Positions 8,055 through 19,146 are shown, numbered from the stretch's first letter. The stretch: 47,665 nt of DNA from Capnocytophaga cynodegmi DSM 19736 (GCF_000379185.1 NZ_KB900713.1:1-47665), one strand, 5' to 3'. The notes: generated from the sequence alone by a model not told the origin. Numbers and translations: made by a program.

Positions 8055-9203
8055 ATGATTTTAGATAAAAAAATTCAGGATTTTATTACCAAAAACTTAC
8101 AGATTAGTATTTCTGATTTATTGCTCAAAAAACCTGTTTTTGAGGAAATTAGTAATAAATATTTAGCTCAACAAATTATTGGAAGAAACGTTGCTTCTAA
8201 AAAATTTCCTTTTTTAAATCAACCAGATATTATTTTTCCTCCACAATTGAATTTAGAACAAGCCTCTTCACAACAAACAGCTGAATTTAAAGCTATTGGA
8301 ATGTTTGGTAAGCGTTTTTTGGATTTAACTTGTGGACTTGGAATTGATGCATTTTTTTTATCCCAAAATTTTGAAGAGGTACATTTGGTAGAGAAAAATC
8401 CAGAACTTTTAACATTAGTAAGACACAACTGGTTGGTTTTAAATAGAAAAGCAAGTTTTCATCAGCAATCCTTAGGTGAATTTTTGAAGAAAAATTCAAT
8501 TTTTTTTGACTTGATTTTTATTGATCCCGCCAGAAGAGATGAAAATAATAAAAAGAAATTTTTATTGGAAGACCTATCTCCTAATTTGTTAGAAATTCAA
8601 TCGGCATTATGGGAAATTACAAATCAAATTTTGATAAAATTATCACCTTTAATTGATTTAAAATATTTACTTTCAACACTATCTAACATAGAACGCATTG
8701 ATATAGTAGCTATCAAAAATGAAGTAAAAGAAGTTGTTATTTTGCAAAATCGAGATAAAACAGATAAAAAAACACTCTGTCGATGTATAAATTTAGATAC
8801 AAACGAGCCAATTTTTTCTTTCTTTTTTGAAGATGTTGAAAGTGCAGTAACTTATTTTTCAGAATCTCAAAAGTATATATATATTCCAAATAATACTCTT
8901 TTAAAATCTGGAGCTTTTAACCTGATTTCCAAATATTTTAGTTTAAAAAAGTTACATCCTAACACGCACTTGTACACTTCCGACCAAGTAAATACTAATT
9001 TTCCAGGAAAAATCTTAAAATTAGAAGTTATTTCAGCTAAAAATATTAAAAAAAATGATAGATATAATGTTATTTCTAAAAATTATCCTTTGTCAGTTGA
9101 TGAAATTAAGAAAAAATATAAAATTAAAGATGGAAGTGATAAATATTTAATTTTCACACAATCTGTTAAAGGGAAAGAAATTATTTTAGGAAAACCAATT
9201 TAA
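8055..9203 (+). CDS. Class I SAM-dependent methyltransferase with THUMP-like C-terminal domain (PG1098-like)
   Basis: A 382-aa protein. Seen: a helical N-terminal region, then a Rossmann SAM-binding site FLDLTCGLGIDAFFLSQ (about residues 92-108) with acidic motif II in VHLVEKNPELL, and motif IV as LIFIDPARRDENNKK. A C-terminal region of about 100 residues resembles the THUMP-like part of PG1098 proteins. The DPAR motif suggests a nucleic-acid target, but the substrate is not established. The stop overlaps the stop of the convergent flippase-like gene by 4 bp. Confidence 0.85.
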   Translation: MILDKKIQDFITKNLQISISDLLLKKPVFEEISNKYLAQQIIGRNVASKKFPFLNQPDIIFPPQLNLEQASSQQTAEFKAIGMFGKRFLDLTCGLGIDAFFLSQNFEEVHLVEKNPELLTLVRHNWLVLNRKASFHQQSLGEFLKKNSIFFDLIFIDPARRDENNKKKFLLEDLSPNLLEIQSALWEITNQILIKLSPLIDLKYLLSTLSNIERIDIVAIKNEVKEVVILQNRDKTDKKTLCRCINLDTNEPIFSFFFEDVESAVTYFSESQKYIYIPNNTLLKSGAFNLISKYFSLKKLHPNTHLYTSDQVNTNFPGKILKLEVISAKNIKKNDRYNVISKNYPLSVDEIKKKYKIKDGSDKYLIFTQSVKGKEIILGKPI

Positions 9204-10153
9204 TTAGCTCTTTTTCTGTTTAATATAGGAAGTAACAGAAAAGAAACACCTCCAAAGAATAAAGTCATAAAAAATTGCGAAACCCAAACAATCCAACCAA
9301 AAGCAGTTCCTATAACTAATGGAATTCCAAATAGTAAAAGAATTTCTGCAATAAAAAACGGATACGAACCGAAGCCACCATTTGTAAAAGCAATCGCAAA
9401 ACTACCCACGACAAAAGCTGTTAAGATGGTTGATAAATCAACTGTACTTGTTTCTGGTAAAGCAAAAAATGAAACGTAAAACATCAAAAAATACATCGCC
9501 CAAATTAAAAGTGTATGTACTATAAACAATTTTCGTTGCTTTAACTTTATGATTGAAAAAATTCCTTCTTTTAATCCTAAAAGAAAATTACTGATTTTAT
9601 CTGCAAACAAATTTTTTGATTTATAAAGCCACCATAACCCTCCACCACAAAGAACTAATCCAATCCCTGCAATAAATGCTAATTTTTTAAAAGGAACTCT
9701 TGAAATAAGAAAGTCACTTATCAAATCAAATTGAATAAAAAATACTGATAATGTGAATAATAACAGCAATATCATATCAATAACACGTTCCGAAATAATT
9801 GCTCCAAAGGACTTATCGAAAGGAACATTATCATAGCGATTAATTACCAAAGCTCGTGAAATTTCGCCCGAACGAGGAATTGTTATATTTACCAAGTAAC
9901 CTATAAAAACTGCCATAATTCTGTTAGTAGTTTTCGCATTATACCCTAATGGACTGATAAGTAACTGCCAACGCACAGCTCTCAGAATATGACTCAAAAA
10001 TCCCAAAAAGACAGACAAACCAATATAAAAATAATTAGCACCTATAAATTTAGTCTTGATTTCAACGAGTTGTTCCTCAGTAAATTGGTTATATGCATAC
10101 CAACATAGAAAAACACCCAATAACAAAGGAATAAATGTTTTTAAAACCTTCAT
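9200..10153 (-). CDS. Flippase-like membrane protein (lysylphosphatidylglycerol synthase TM family)
   Basis: A 317-aa integral membrane protein with about eight hydrophobic helices, matching the UPF0104/TIGR00374 group, which shares the membrane domain of MprF. Recognisable segments are HILRAVRWQLLI, NITIPRSGEISRALVINRY and TNGGFGSYPFFIAEILL. The soluble aminoacyltransferase domain of MprF is absent, so it probably moves a lipid or sugar-lipid. It starts 24 bp after the panD stop and is presumably in one operon with it. Its 3' end overlaps the convergent methyltransferase gene by 4 bp. Confidence 0.88.
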   Translation of the reverse strand: MKVLKTFIPLLLGVFLCWYAYNQFTEEQLVEIKTKFIGANYFYIGLSVFLGFLSHILRAVRWQLLISPLGYNAKTTNRIMAVFIGYLVNITIPRSGEISRALVINRYDNVPFDKSFGAIISERVIDMILLLLFTLSVFFIQFDLISDFLISRVPFKKLAFIAGIGLVLCGGGLWWLYKSKNLFADKISNFLLGLKEGIFSIIKLKQRKLFIVHTLLIWAMYFLMFYVSFFALPETSTVDLSTILTAFVVGSFAIAFTNGGFGSYPFFIAEILLLFGIPLVIGTAFGWIVWVSQFFMTLFFGGVSFLLLPILNRKRAN

Positions 10154-10177
10154 CTTTTTGGTAATTAGTTTATTATG

Positions 10178-10528
10178 TTATTCTATCTTGTTTGTTTTTT
10201 CATCTGGGAAAACAATTGATGGCTTGAATGTTTTTGCTTTTTCAAAGTCCATAATTCCGTAAGAAATAATAATAATTATATCACCTTTTTGCACCTTACG
10301 AGCAGCAGGACCATTCAATACAATTTCCCCAGAATTTCGTCTTCCTTTTATAATATAGGTTTCTAAACGTTCGCCATTATTAACATTTACAATCGCAACC
10401 TTCTCTCCTTCAATCATATTAGCAGCATCAAGTAACTCTTCGTCAATCGTGATGCTTCCCACGTAATTTAAATCAGCTCCAGTAACTGTAACTCTGTGAA
10501 TTTTAGATTTTAGTACTTCTATTTGCAT
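10178..10528 (-). CDS. panD: Aspartate 1-decarboxylase precursor
   Basis: A 116-aa pyruvoyl enzyme making beta-alanine for pantothenate and CoA. Self-cleavage occurs between Gly24 and Ser25, visible in NYVGSITID, and Ser25 becomes the pyruvoyl group. Other conserved parts: [28 protein letters not shown]-like [14 protein letters not shown] and [13 protein letters not shown]. Length is normal. No panC or panB is in the window. A -7 promoter element lies 23-30 bp before the start. Confidence 0.96.
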   Translation of the reverse strand: MQIEVLKSKIHRVTVTGADLNYVGSITIDEELLDAANMIEGEKVAIVNVNNGERLETYIIKGRRNSGEIVLNGPAARKVQKGDIIIIISYGIMDFEKAKTFKPSIVFPDEKTNKIE

Positions 10529-10550
10529 TTTTATTCTTTAAAAATTCGGG

Positions 10551-10558
10551 CAAAGATA
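10551..10558 (-). promoter_or_regulatory. Bacteroidota -7 promoter element for panD
   Basis: The minus strand reads TATCTTTG, an exact match to TAnnTTTG, giving a leader of about 17-20 nt before the panD ATG. No clear -33 TTTG is visible. Confidence 0.6.
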
Positions 10559-10616
10559 GAACTAAAAGTCGAAAGTTAAAAATTAAGTGTATGTTATTTA
10601 TTTTTTATGAAAAAAT

Positions 10617-10651
10617 AAAAAGCATAAAGTATCAACTACTTTATGCTTTTA
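10617..10651 (-). terminator. Hairpin terminator after the TPR gene
   Basis: AGCATAAAGTA at 10621-10631 pairs perfectly with TACTTTATGCT at 10637-10647 around a 5-nt loop. Flanking A and T runs give a U-tract on the minus-strand transcript of the TPR gene, whose stop lies 24 bp away. Confidence 0.85.
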
Positions 10652-10674
10652 TCTTTTAATCTATAAAAAAAGAA

Positions 10675-11937
10675 CTATTGTCCTAATAATCCTTTAACTC
10701 TTTGAAAATTAGAACTATCTCCTAAAGCCCCATAGATATTTTTTAATTGCTCTAAGATATTTTCATTTTTACCTTGTGTTTTGTAATAGTTTTCTAGAAT
10801 TTCAGCTCCTTTTTTGAATAAATTATCTTTTTGGACTCTCAATTCTTCATATTTTGCAATATCAGCTTTTGAGTTTCCTAAAGAGTTCATTTGCTCAACC
10901 AAAGCATTTCCTTCATTAATGTAAGTTGTTGAAATATTCAACACAGCATCAGCGTAATCAGGCTTGATACTCAATGCTTGTTGGAATGCTTTACGAGCTT
11001 CTTCCAAATGATTTTGTTGCATATTAATAACACCTATATTGTATTGTAAATCAGGATTTTTAGGTTCCAATTTAGCTGCCTCTTGCATTAATTCTTTAAA
11101 CTTATCTTTATTATCCAACTGCATATGAATGCTAGCTTCCTGAACTATCAAATTTGCATCATTAGGATATCTTTTTCTAGCCTCTGCAAATGCCGCTAAA
11201 GCTTCATCATTTTTACCTTGTTCTACATAGATATATGCAATATTTTTGATGATTTCTGCACGTTTTGAAGGAGTTTTCTCATCTCTTGGATTTGTGTGAG
11301 TACCTCCTTTTACCATCAAATCACGTTGATTTTTATTTGGAAAAGTTTCCTCCTTACCTGTTTGTTTTTCTTTCGCAAAGTAAAGAACTTCTGTGCCATC
11401 ATAATTCAAATCTTTCAATTCCTTATAATATTTCAGAGCAGCATCGTAATTTTTATCCTGTACTGCCACTAAAGCAGCGTTGTACAAAAATACAGTATCT
11501 CTTGGACTTAAGCGATAAACTTGTTCAAAAGCTGTTGTTGCATTTTTAAAGTCTTTTCTACCATAAGATTCCTGTGCTTGAGTAAGAGCAATATTGGTTG
11601 CATCATCTAAAAGAGGCTGTAACATTGACACATATTTTCCTTTTCCTCCCTCTAATTCTCTAACTTTTGCAAACGCAGCTGAAGCATTCTGTAAAGAAGA
11701 AGCCACATTTACATTCTTTTTGGCATTAGCGAGATTTAATTGTCCTTCTAAGAAGTAATATTGTGGAGCAAACTCCTTATTTGAAGTAGCTGCACCTCTA
11801 ATACTCTCCAAAGCACTTTTAGCGTTTGTTAAATCTCCTTTTTTGATTTGTTTTTCTACCTCTCTAAGCTCTTTTTTCTGTCCAAATACAACAGCTGAAA
11901 CCAATAACGCTGATGCAAATAATAATGATTTTTTCAT
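10675..11937 (-). CDS. Exported tetratricopeptide-repeat protein
   Basis: A 420-aa protein with a signal peptide (MKKSLLFASALLVSAVVFGQ, predicted cleavage after about residue 19). The rest is helical repeats; clear TPR units are ALAAFAEARKRYPNDANL, PDLQYNIGVINMQQNHLEEA and RKAFQQALSIKPDYADAVLN. It probably acts as a periplasmic or outer-membrane-associated scaffold; the partner is unknown. It lies 109 bp downstream of gyrA on the same strand, and a terminator follows. The gene order gyrA-TPR is one I associate with flavobacteria, but I cannot check that here. Confidence 0.9.
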   Translation of the reverse strand: MKKSLLFASALLVSAVVFGQKKELREVEKQIKKGDLTNAKSALESIRGAATSNKEFAPQYYFLEGQLNLANAKKNVNVASSLQNASAAFAKVRELEGGKGKYVSMLQPLLDDATNIALTQAQESYGRKDFKNATTAFEQVYRLSPRDTVFLYNAALVAVQDKNYDAALKYYKELKDLNYDGTEVLYFAKEKQTGKEETFPNKNQRDLMVKGGTHTNPRDEKTPSKRAEIIKNIAYIYVEQGKNDEALAAFAEARKRYPNDANLIVQEASIHMQLDNKDKFKELMQEAAKLEPKNPDLQYNIGVINMQQNHLEEARKAFQQALSIKPDYADAVLNISTTYINEGNALVEQMNSLGNSKADIAKYEELRVQKDNLFKKGAEILENYYKTQGKNENILEQLKNIYGALGDSSNFQRVKGLLGQ

Positions 11938-12046
11938 TTGATTTGTTTTTGTAAGTTATTTTATAATTTTTTGATTTTTCAGACAAAGTAAGCATAAACC
12001 TTGCCAAAGTATGTTTTTGGGGTAAGATTTATGCAAAACTCATTAT

Positions 12047-14569
12047 CTATATATTATTTTCCATTTCAGAATCTTGATTCTCTTCTGGCATAGCCTCTTC
12101 TTCATCTTCTTTCATCACTTTGGCAACAGCAGCAATAGAATCGTTACCTTTGATGTTTATCAATCGTACACCTTGTGTGGCACGTCCCATAATACGCAAA
12201 TCATCAATTGGTAACCGAATCGCAATTCCTGACTTGTTGATAATCATTAGGTCTTCACCTGCAAGTACGCTTTTAATAGCGACCAAATTACCCGTTTTTT
12301 CAGTTATCGAAATGGTTTTTACTCCTTTTCCTCCACGATTCGTAATTCGGTATACAGCCTCTCCTGTTTCTGGCTCATCAATGTAAGAACGTTTTCCGTA
12401 CCCGTTTTCCGAAACCACAAGCACAGTTTCTTCTGATGGATTTTCGATGGCTATCATACCAATAACTTCATCATTTTCAATATCCAAATCAATTCCGCGT
12501 ACACCTTGTGAGTTTCGCCCTACAGCACGTACTTTTTCTTCTCCAAAGCGGATAGCTCTACCTGATTTAACAGCTAACATTAATTGGCTTTTTCCTGAAG
12601 TAAGTTTAGCTTCAAGAAGCTCGTCTCCTTCCTTAATTGTAATTGCGTTAATACCATTTTGACGAGGTCGAGAATATTGTTCCAATAACGTTTTCTTGAC
12701 AATTCCCTGTTTTGTGGTCATAATCAAATAATTATTATTGATATATTCCTCATCTTTAAGGTTTTGAACGCTTACAAAAGCTTTCACTTTATCATCTTGC
12801 TCAATATTGATAAGATTTTGAATAGCTCGTCCTTTAGCTGTTCTGCTTCCTTCAGGAATTTCATAAACACGCATCCAGAAACATTTTCCTTTTTGAGTAA
12901 AGAAAAGCATATATTGGTGATTCGAACTCACAAACAAATGCTCCAAGAAATCCTGGTCGCGAGTATTTGATGCTTTTTGTCCTATTCCTCCTCTATTTTG
13001 TGTTTTGTATTCAGTAAGTGAAGTACGTTTGATGTATCCTGCGTGTGTAATAGTAATTACCATCGTCTCATCAGGAATCATATCTTCTACACTGAACTCT
13101 CCTCCAGCATACTCAATTTGTGAACGTCTGCTGTCTCCATATTTTTCTTTTACTTCAAGAAGTTCTTCTTTGATGATTTCTGTACGACGTTCTTTACGAG
13201 CCAAGATGTCTTCCAAATCAACGATTAGTTTTACAAGCTCATCATATTCAGCTCGTAACTTATCTTGCTCAAGACCTGTGAGTTGACGCAAACGCATTTC
13301 AACAATAGCACGTGACTGAATTTCAGACAATTCAAAACGCTCCATCAAACGTGTACGTGCTTCATCAGGACTTTCTGACGAACGAATTATCGCAATCACT
13401 TCATCAATATTATCCGAAGCAATGATTAAACCTTCTAATATGTGAGCTCTTTCTTTAGCTTTACGAAGTTCAAATTCTGTTCTTCGGTAAACCACATCAT
13501 AACGATGTTCAACGAAATGATGAATTAAATCTTTCAGGTTTAATAACTGCGGTCGACCATTGACAAGTGCGATATTATTTACACTGAAAGAAGATTGTAA
13601 TGCAGTGTGTTTAAACAAGTTATTTAAAACTACGTTAGAAACAGCATCTCTTTTCATTACGTAAACAATACGCATTCCGTCACGTCCTGAGGATTCATCA
13701 CGAATTTCGGAAATGCCTTCTAACTTTCCGTCTTTAATAAGGTCGGCTGTTTGTTTAACCATCAAAGCCTTATTCACTTGATACGGAATTTCTGTAACAA
13801 CAATGCACTCTCTTCCCTTAATTTCCTGAATATCGGCTTTTGCTCGCATTACCACACGACCACGACCTGTTTTGAACGCCTCACGCACTCCTTCATACCC
13901 ATAAATGATACCACCTGTTGGAAAATCAGGAGCTTTTATATATTTAATAAGGTCATCTATTTCGATGTCTGGGTTGTCAATATAAGCAATAGTACCATCT
14001 ACTACCTCACTTAGGTTGTGCGGTGCCATATTGGTTGCCATCCCGACAGCAATTCCCGAAGAACCATTTACTAACAAGTTAGGAATACGGGTCGGTAACA
14101 CTGTTGGCTCCTGCAATGTATCATCAAAGTTAAGCTGATGGTCAACGGTATCTTTGTCAATATCAGCAAGCATATCTTCTGATATTTTTCGCATTCTGGC
14201 CTCCGTGTAACGCATCGCAGCTGCAGAGTCTCCGTCAATAGAACCAAAGTTTCCTTGCCCGTCAACCAGCATATAACGCATATTCCACTCTTGAGCCATA
14301 CGAACCATTGTATCGTAAACTGACGAATCGCCGTGAGGATGATATTTACCTAACACCTCCCCTACAATTCTTGCAGATTTTTTATGTGCTCTATTACTTA
14401 ACACCCCCAACTCATACATCCCAAACAAAACTCGACGATGTACAGGCTTTAAACCATCTCGAACATCTGGTAGTGCTCGCGAAACAATTACCGACATTGA
14501 ATAATCAATGTAAGCGGATTTCATCTCATCACCAATATCTACTGGAATGAGTTTTTCTCCTTCTGTCAT
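12047..14569 (-). CDS. gyrA: DNA gyrase subunit A
   Basis: An 840-aa type II topoisomerase subunit that breaks and rejoins DNA. The catalytic tyrosine is Tyr121 in AAMRYTEAR. The quinolone-determining region reads HGDSSVYD with Ser82 and Asp86 at the positions of E. coli Ser83 and Asp87, the susceptible-type residues. The C-terminal beta-pinwheel shows repeats such as [21 protein letters not shown] and RATQGVRLI. At the GyrA-box position it has QNRGGIGQ instead of the E. coli QRRGGKG. The tail after the pinwheel is strongly acidic. It diverges from typA across a 267-bp spacer in which I see no gene. Confidence 0.97.
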   Translation of the reverse strand: MTEGEKLIPVDIGDEMKSAYIDYSMSVIVSRALPDVRDGLKPVHRRVLFGMYELGVLSNRAHKKSARIVGEVLGKYHPHGDSSVYDTMVRMAQEWNMRYMLVDGQGNFGSIDGDSAAAMRYTEARMRKISEDMLADIDKDTVDHQLNFDDTLQEPTVLPTRIPNLLVNGSSGIAVGMATNMAPHNLSEVVDGTIAYIDNPDIEIDDLIKYIKAPDFPTGGIIYGYEGVREAFKTGRGRVVMRAKADIQEIKGRECIVVTEIPYQVNKALMVKQTADLIKDGKLEGISEIRDESSGRDGMRIVYVMKRDAVSNVVLNNLFKHTALQSSFSVNNIALVNGRPQLLNLKDLIHHFVEHRYDVVYRRTEFELRKAKERAHILEGLIIASDNIDEVIAIIRSSESPDEARTRLMERFELSEIQSRAIVEMRLRQLTGLEQDKLRAEYDELVKLIVDLEDILARKERRTEIIKEELLEVKEKYGDSRRSQIEYAGGEFSVEDMIPDETMVITITHAGYIKRTSLTEYKTQNRGGIGQKASNTRDQDFLEHLFVSSNHQYMLFFTQKGKCFWMRVYEIPEGSRTAKGRAIQNLINIEQDDKVKAFVSVQNLKDEEYINNNYLIMTTKQGIVKKTLLEQYSRPRQNGINAITIKEGDELLEAKLTSGKSQLMLAVKSGRAIRFGEEKVRAVGRNSQGVRGIDLDIENDEVIGMIAIENPSEETVLVVSENGYGKRSYIDEPETGEAVYRITNRGGKGVKTISITEKTGNLVAIKSVLAGEDLMIINKSGIAIRLPIDDLRIMGRATQGVRLINIKGNDSIAAVAKVMKEDEEEAMPEENQDSEMENNI

Positions 14570-14803
14570 AATTAATGTATACTATTTCTTATTCCTTAAA
14601 CAAATTAATGGGCTAATGTACGAAAAATATTGTTAATAGCATCAAAAAAAGATTTATTTTTTTAGATGTAAAACCTATTTATTTTGATAATAAGATAATT
14701 ATAAATGAAATGAAAGCAGAAAAAATAACACTCTCCATAAGGATTAAGCAACTAACTTATAAAAACTTTTTGGAAGCGTTTTTCATTTTTTCCCATTTAG
14801 TTA

Positions 14804-14811
14804 TATCTTTG
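14804..14811 (+). promoter_or_regulatory. -7 promoter element for typA
   Basis: TATCTTTG matches TAnnTTTG and is followed by GCCCCC; it lies 25 bp before the typA ATG. I find no -33 TTTG at good spacing. Confidence 0.55.
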
Positions 14812-14836
14812 CCCCCTCAAATCTTAAATATATTAT

Positions 14837-16642
14837 ATGACTGCTATCAAAAATATAGCTATTATTGCCCACGTTGACCACGGCAAAACCACTTTAGTAG
14901 ACAAAATTTTGCACCATTGTGCGTTGTTCAGAGAAAATCAAGAATCAGGCGAATTGATTCTGGACAACAACGACATTGAGCGTGAACGTGGAATTACCAT
15001 TCTTTCTAAGAACGTTTCTGTAAATTATAAAGGAACGAAAATCAATATCATAGACACTCCAGGACACGCCGATTTCGGTGGTGAGGTGGAACGTGTGCTT
15101 AATATGGCGGACGGAGTGCTTCTTTTAGTAGATGCTTTTGAAGGTCCAATGCCACAAACGCGTTTCGTGCTTCAAAAAGCTATCGAAATGAAACTCAAAC
15201 CTATCGTGGTTGTAAACAAAGTGGACAAGGAGAATTGTACCCCTGATGAAGTTCACGAAAAAGTTTTCGACCTAATGTTTGAACTCGGTGCCGAAGAATG
15301 GCAGTTGGATTTCCCTACCGTGTATGGTTCCGCCAAAAACAATTGGATGTCAGAAGATTGGAAAAACCAAACCGATTCTATCGACCCACTTTTGGATATG
15401 GTTATCAAACATATTCCATCACCAAAAGTAGAGGAAGGAACCACACAAATGCTTATCACTTCATTAGACTATTCTTCTTTTACAGGTCGAATTGCTATCG
15501 GGCGTTTGCAACGTGGTGTGCTAAAAAGCGGAATGAATGTTTCGTTGGTAAAACGCGACGGAACTATCACAAAATCAAAAATTAAGGAGCTACACACTTT
15601 TGACGGATTAGGACGTAAAAAAATTGATGAAGTACAAGCGGGTGACATCTGTGCCATCGCAGGTTTGGAAGGTTTTGACATCGGTGACACCATTGCTGAT
15701 TTTGAAAATCCAGAAGCCTTGCCTACCATCGCCATTGATGAGCCTACAATGAGTATGTTGTTCACTATCAACGATTCTCCTTTCTTCGGAAAAGAAGGGA
15801 AGTTCGTAACTTCACGCCACATTAAGGAGCGTTTGGAAAAAGAATTGGAGAAAAATCTTGCTCTTCGCGTAGAGCCTACCGATAGTGCCGACAAATTTAT
15901 GGTTTTCGGACGTGGTGTATTGCACCTTTCAGTACTTATCGAAACGATGCGTCGTGAAGGTTATGAATTACAAATCGGTCAGCCACAGGTAATTATTAAA
16001 GAAATCGACGGCGTGAAATGCGAACCCGTTGAGGAATTGACTATCGACCTACCTGAAAATCTATCAGGAAGAGCTGTAGAGTTTGTAACTCTCCGTAAAG
16101 GTGAAATGTTGTCAATGACCCCGAAAGGAGAACGAATGGTTATTGAGTTCATTATTCCATCGCGAGGAATTATAGGTCTTCGTAATCAGATACTTACCGC
16201 TACTGCCGGAGAAGCCATTATGGCACATCGCTTCTTGGAATACCAACCTTACAAAGGCGAAATACCAGGACGTATCAATGGTTCGTTAATTTCTATGGAA
16301 AACGGAAAAGCTATTCCGTATTCTATTGATAAACTGCAAGATAGAGGGAAATTCTTCATCGACCCGAACGAAGATGTGTACGAAGGGCAAGTAATTGGTG
16401 AAAATTCACGTGGTGATGATATGGTGGTAAACGTTACTAAAACCAAGAAACTCACTAACATACGTTCGGCGGGTGCGGACGACAAAATGCGAATTGCTCC
16501 TGCTATTAAATTCTCTTTGGAAGAAGCTTTGGAGTATATCCAAAAAGATGAATACGTGGAAGTTACACCGAAATCATTACGTCTGCGTAAAATCTACCTA
16601 AACGAAAACGACCGCAAACGCTACGAAAAAGAGTTTAAATAA
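14837..16642 (+). CDS. typA: Ribosome-associated translational GTPase TypA/BipA
   Basis: A 601-aa GTPase of the EF-G superfamily that binds the ribosome and helps large-subunit assembly and stress adaptation. G1 is AHVDHGKT (residues 11-18), G2 lies in the RERGIT segment, G3 is [11 protein letters not shown] and G4 is NKVDKEN. Domain II, the EF-G-like domains and the BipA-specific C-terminal region ([19 protein letters not shown]) are all present. The coding region is more GC-rich than average for the window, as for other highly expressed genes here. A strong terminator follows. Confidence 0.97.
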   Translation: MTAIKNIAIIAHVDHGKTTLVDKILHHCALFRENQESGELILDNNDIERERGITILSKNVSVNYKGTKINIIDTPGHADFGGEVERVLNMADGVLLLVDAFEGPMPQTRFVLQKAIEMKLKPIVVVNKVDKENCTPDEVHEKVFDLMFELGAEEWQLDFPTVYGSAKNNWMSEDWKNQTDSIDPLLDMVIKHIPSPKVEEGTTQMLITSLDYSSFTGRIAIGRLQRGVLKSGMNVSLVKRDGTITKSKIKELHTFDGLGRKKIDEVQAGDICAIAGLEGFDIGDTIADFENPEALPTIAIDEPTMSMLFTINDSPFFGKEGKFVTSRHIKERLEKELEKNLALRVEPTDSADKFMVFGRGVLHLSVLIETMRREGYELQIGQPQVIIKEIDGVKCEPVEELTIDLPENLSGRAVEFVTLRKGEMLSMTPKGERMVIEFIIPSRGIIGLRNQILTATAGEAIMAHRFLEYQPYKGEIPGRINGSLISMENGKAIPYSIDKLQDRGKFFIDPNEDVYEGQVIGENSRGDDMVVNVTKTKKLTNIRSAGADDKMRIAPAIKFSLEEALEYIQKDEYVEVTPKSLRLRKIYLNENDRKRYEKEFK

Positions 16643-16670
16643 TTTTAAGATTTCTTTCAAAGAAGTAATA

Positions 16671-16706
16671 AAAAAGCCGAAAGTGTAATACTTTCGGCTT
16701 TTTTTT
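16671..16706 (+). terminator. Rho-independent terminator after typA
   Basis: GCCGAAAGT at 16676-16684 pairs perfectly with ACTTTCGGC at 16690-16698, loop of 5 nt, followed by eight T. A preceding A-run would make it work weakly on the minus strand too. Confidence 0.92.
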
Positions 16707-16934
16707 ATAATAAACTCATTTAAATATTGTTTGCTCAGTTATATTTTACCGATTGTCTGAAGTTCTTCAGATGTAAAAAAACTTTATTATACTTCATAAA
16801 GTAATTTTAACAATTTTTTTACTTATCTGAAATAAACAAAGATATTATTTTGATAATCTTTAAAAAAACACTTTTGTCTACATTTAATAAAAAAAAAATC
16901 AAAATTCGTTTTGTTTAGAATCTTTATTTTACTT
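16707..16934. other. Gene-free AT-rich spacer between typA and ychF
   Basis: No coding sequence seen. It holds two small palindromes: TCTGAAG/CTTCAGA with a 2-nt loop at 16756-16771, and ACTTTAT (16781-16787) with ATAAAGT (16796-16802). The ychF promoter follows at 16935. Function of the palindromes is unknown. Confidence 0.6.
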
Positions 16935-16964
16935 TTTGAGTTTCAAGATTTTTTCTTACTTTTG
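16935..16964 (+). promoter_or_regulatory. ychF promoter of the Bacteroidota type
   Basis: TTTG at 16935-16938 and TACTTTTG at 16957-16964 with an 18-bp spacer match the -33/-7 consensus of the Bacteroidota primary sigma factor. The leader to the ychF ATG would be about 75 nt. Confidence 0.7.
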
Positions 16965-17044
16965 CGGGAATTTTAGTAAAAAGTAAGACAGCTAAAAATG
17001 AGTATTTTAAATCATCAAAAGGCTGTAAAACAGACAAACATAAT

Positions 17045-18136
17045 ATGAAAGCAGGAATTGTAGGGCTTCCTAATGTGGGGAAATCCACCTTATTTAATTG
17101 TTTATCAAATGCAAAAGCACAGAGTGCAAACTTTCCGTTTTGTACCATCGAACCCAATTTAGGGGTAGTAAACGTTCCCGACCCACGATTGGAAAAATTA
17201 GAAGAGTTAGTAAAACCTGAACGTGTTTTACCCGCCACCGTTGAAATCGTGGACATTGCCGGATTGGTAAAAGGAGCCAGTAAAGGCGAAGGTTTGGGCA
17301 ATCAGTTTTTAGGAAATATCCGTGAATGTAATGCTATCATACACGTGCTCAGATGTTTTGAAAATGATAATATTGTTCACGTGGACGGAAGCGTAAATCC
17401 TATCCGCGACAAAGGAACTATTGATGTGGAGCTTCAACTCAAAGATTTGGAAACCGTTGAAAAGCGTCTTGATAAGGTAAATCGTGCTGCCAAAGCAGGA
17501 GATAAAAAAGCTGCCAAAGAGCAAGAGCTGTTAAATCGAATTAAAACTACGCTGGAATCTGGAAACTCTGCAAGAGCTGTGCAAGTAGCTGATGATGAGC
17601 AGGAACTTATGGATTCTTTCCAACTGCTTACCGCCAAACCTATTCTGTATGTTTGTAATGTAGATGAGGCTTCTGCCAAAAACGGAAATAAATATGTTGA
17701 CCAAGTAAGAGAAGCGGTAAAGGACGAAAATGCGGAAGTTATCGTACTGGCTGTTGCTACCGAAGCGGATATCACTGAATTAGAGAGCTATGAAGAACGA
17801 CAAATGTTTTTGGAAGACATCGGTCTTGATGAACCAGGAGCTTCCAAACTGATTCGTGCAGCTTATAAGCTATTAAATTTGCAAACCTACTTCACGGCAG
17901 GAGTAAAAGAGGTTCGTGCTTGGACCATTCACAAAGGTGATACTGCCCCCAAAGCCGCAGGAGTTATCCATTCCGATTTTGAAAAAGGGTTTATCCGTGC
18001 CGAAGTTATCGCTTATGATGATTTTGTTACTTACGGAAGCGAAGCTAAAGTAAAAGAAGCTGGGAAAATGCGCGTAGAGGGCAAAGAATACATCGTGAAA
18101 GATGGTGATGTAATGCACTTCCGATTTAATGTGTAA
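17045..18136 (+). CDS. ychF: Redox-regulated ATPase YchF (Obg-like)
   Basis: A 363-aa P-loop protein of the Obg family that prefers ATP. The Walker A motif is GLPNVGKST (residues 7-15), switch II is [19 protein letters not shown], and the NxxE base-recognition motif that replaces NKxD lies in CNVDEAS. The coiled-coil insert and the C-terminal TGS domain, ending [11 protein letters not shown], are complete. It binds the ribosome and modulates stress responses in other bacteria. It is monocistronic, with its own promoter and a shared terminator at its 3' end. Confidence 0.97.
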   Translation: MKAGIVGLPNVGKSTLFNCLSNAKAQSANFPFCTIEPNLGVVNVPDPRLEKLEELVKPERVLPATVEIVDIAGLVKGASKGEGLGNQFLGNIRECNAIIHVLRCFENDNIVHVDGSVNPIRDKGTIDVELQLKDLETVEKRLDKVNRAAKAGDKKAAKEQELLNRIKTTLESGNSARAVQVADDEQELMDSFQLLTAKPILYVCNVDEASAKNGNKYVDQVREAVKDENAEVIVLAVATEADITELESYEERQMFLEDIGLDEPGASKLIRAAYKLLNLQTYFTAGVKEVRAWTIHKGDTAPKAAGVIHSDFEKGFIRAEVIAYDDFVTYGSEAKVKEAGKMRVEGKEYIVKDGDVMHFRFNV

Positions 18137-18221
18137 TACTAATTCTGTTTAGTTCCTATATATAATTTTCAGGGAAACTGAATAATTAGTCTACTAGTTT
18201 TAAAAATATAATCAATAAAAT

Positions 18222-18252
18222 AAGGTCAGAATATGTATTCTGACCTTTCTAT
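18222..18252. terminator. Bidirectional terminator between ychF and speB
   Basis: A perfect 12-bp inverted repeat, AAGGTCAGAATA at 18222-18233 and TATTCTGACCTT at 18236-18247, lies between two convergent genes. T-rich sequence follows on the plus strand and A-rich sequence precedes it, so it can serve both. Confidence 0.85.
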
Positions 18253-18270
18253 TTAATCTATTTATTATCT

Positions 18271-19146
18271 TTATTTAACTCTTTTATTATATTTAAAATG
18301 ATACGCTAACATTTTATAATACAACTTTGCTGCTAGAAAAGCAGTTGGTTTAGCCATTGGGCTGTCCATAAGTTCCACAATATCAAAAGCTACAACATTG
18401 CATTTTTTGAAAACTTTACGTAACAACTTCAATGTGGGATACCATTGTAGTCCGCCTGGCTCTGGAGTACCTGTTGATGGAGCTATTGAAGGGTCAAAAG
18501 CATCTAAGTCAATAGTTATATACACATTTCCAGAAACTTTGTCCAATACATCATCTATCCAATTTTTATTTTTAGCAATTTCGTGAGCAAAAAATACGCG
18601 TCCTTTAGGCAAATATTGTTTTTCCTCTGCATCCATTGAACGAATGCCCACTTGTACCAACTTATGCTTTTGATTGGCCTCAAAAACAGCACAAGCGTGA
18701 TTAGATGTAGAGCCGTGAAATTCAGGACGCAAATCTGTGTGAGCATCTAACTGAAGTACTGTTAGCTTCTCATACTTCTCCCCTACTGCACGAATTGAAC
18801 CAATTGAAACAGAATGCTCCCCTCCGAAAAGTGTAAATAATTTATCTTCGTGTTTTAAGAGTTCTTTCGTTTTTTGATAAACTGCCTCAGTCATTGCTTC
18901 AGGAGAACTATTTTCTGAAACTTCTCCCGCCATATAAACTCCATTTAAATACGGCTCTGAATTTGTTTCAATATCATAGAGTTCCATATTTTCAGAAGCA
19001 TTTAAAAAAAGTTCCGGACCTTTATCTGCACCTTTTCCCCAAGTTGATGTTCCGTCGTAAGGAACTGTCACCAACATTACTTTCGAATTTTCAAAAGTTG
19101 CGTTTTCTTCAGGAATTCCTGCGTATGTTCTTTCTATCTTTTCCAT
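18271..19146 (-). CDS. speB: Agmatinase / ureohydrolase
   Basis: A 291-aa enzyme of the arginase-agmatinase fold. Binuclear manganese ligands are visible in LFGGEHSVSIG, LQLDAHTDLR and ITIDLDAFDPS, and the downstream GTPEPGGL and FDIVELMD segments are conserved. Agmatinase converts agmatine to putrescine and urea. No arginine decarboxylase (speA) is in the window, so agmatinase rather than another ureohydrolase rests on overall similarity. It starts 29 bp after the stop of the prenyl synthase on the same strand and is probably cotranscribed. Confidence 0.9.
   Translation of the reverse strand: MEKIERTYAGIPEENATFENSKVMLVTVPYDGTSTWGKGADKGPELFLNASENMELYDIETNSEPYLNGVYMAGEVSENSSPEAMTEAVYQKTKELLKHEDKLFTLFGGEHSVSIGSIRAVGEKYEKLTVLQLDAHTDLRPEFHGSTSNHACAVFEANQKHKLVQVGIRSMDAEEKQYLPKGRVFFAHEIAKNKNWIDDVLDKVSGNVYITIDLDAFDPSIAPSTGTPEPGGLQWYPTLKLLRKVFKKCNVVAFDIVELMDSPMAKPTAFLAAKLYYKMLAYHFKYNKRVK

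Noticed and set aside
12120-14550. Several open frames on the plus strand opposite gyrA
   Set aside because: They are antisense shadows of a strongly conserved gene; their composition follows gyrA codon positions.
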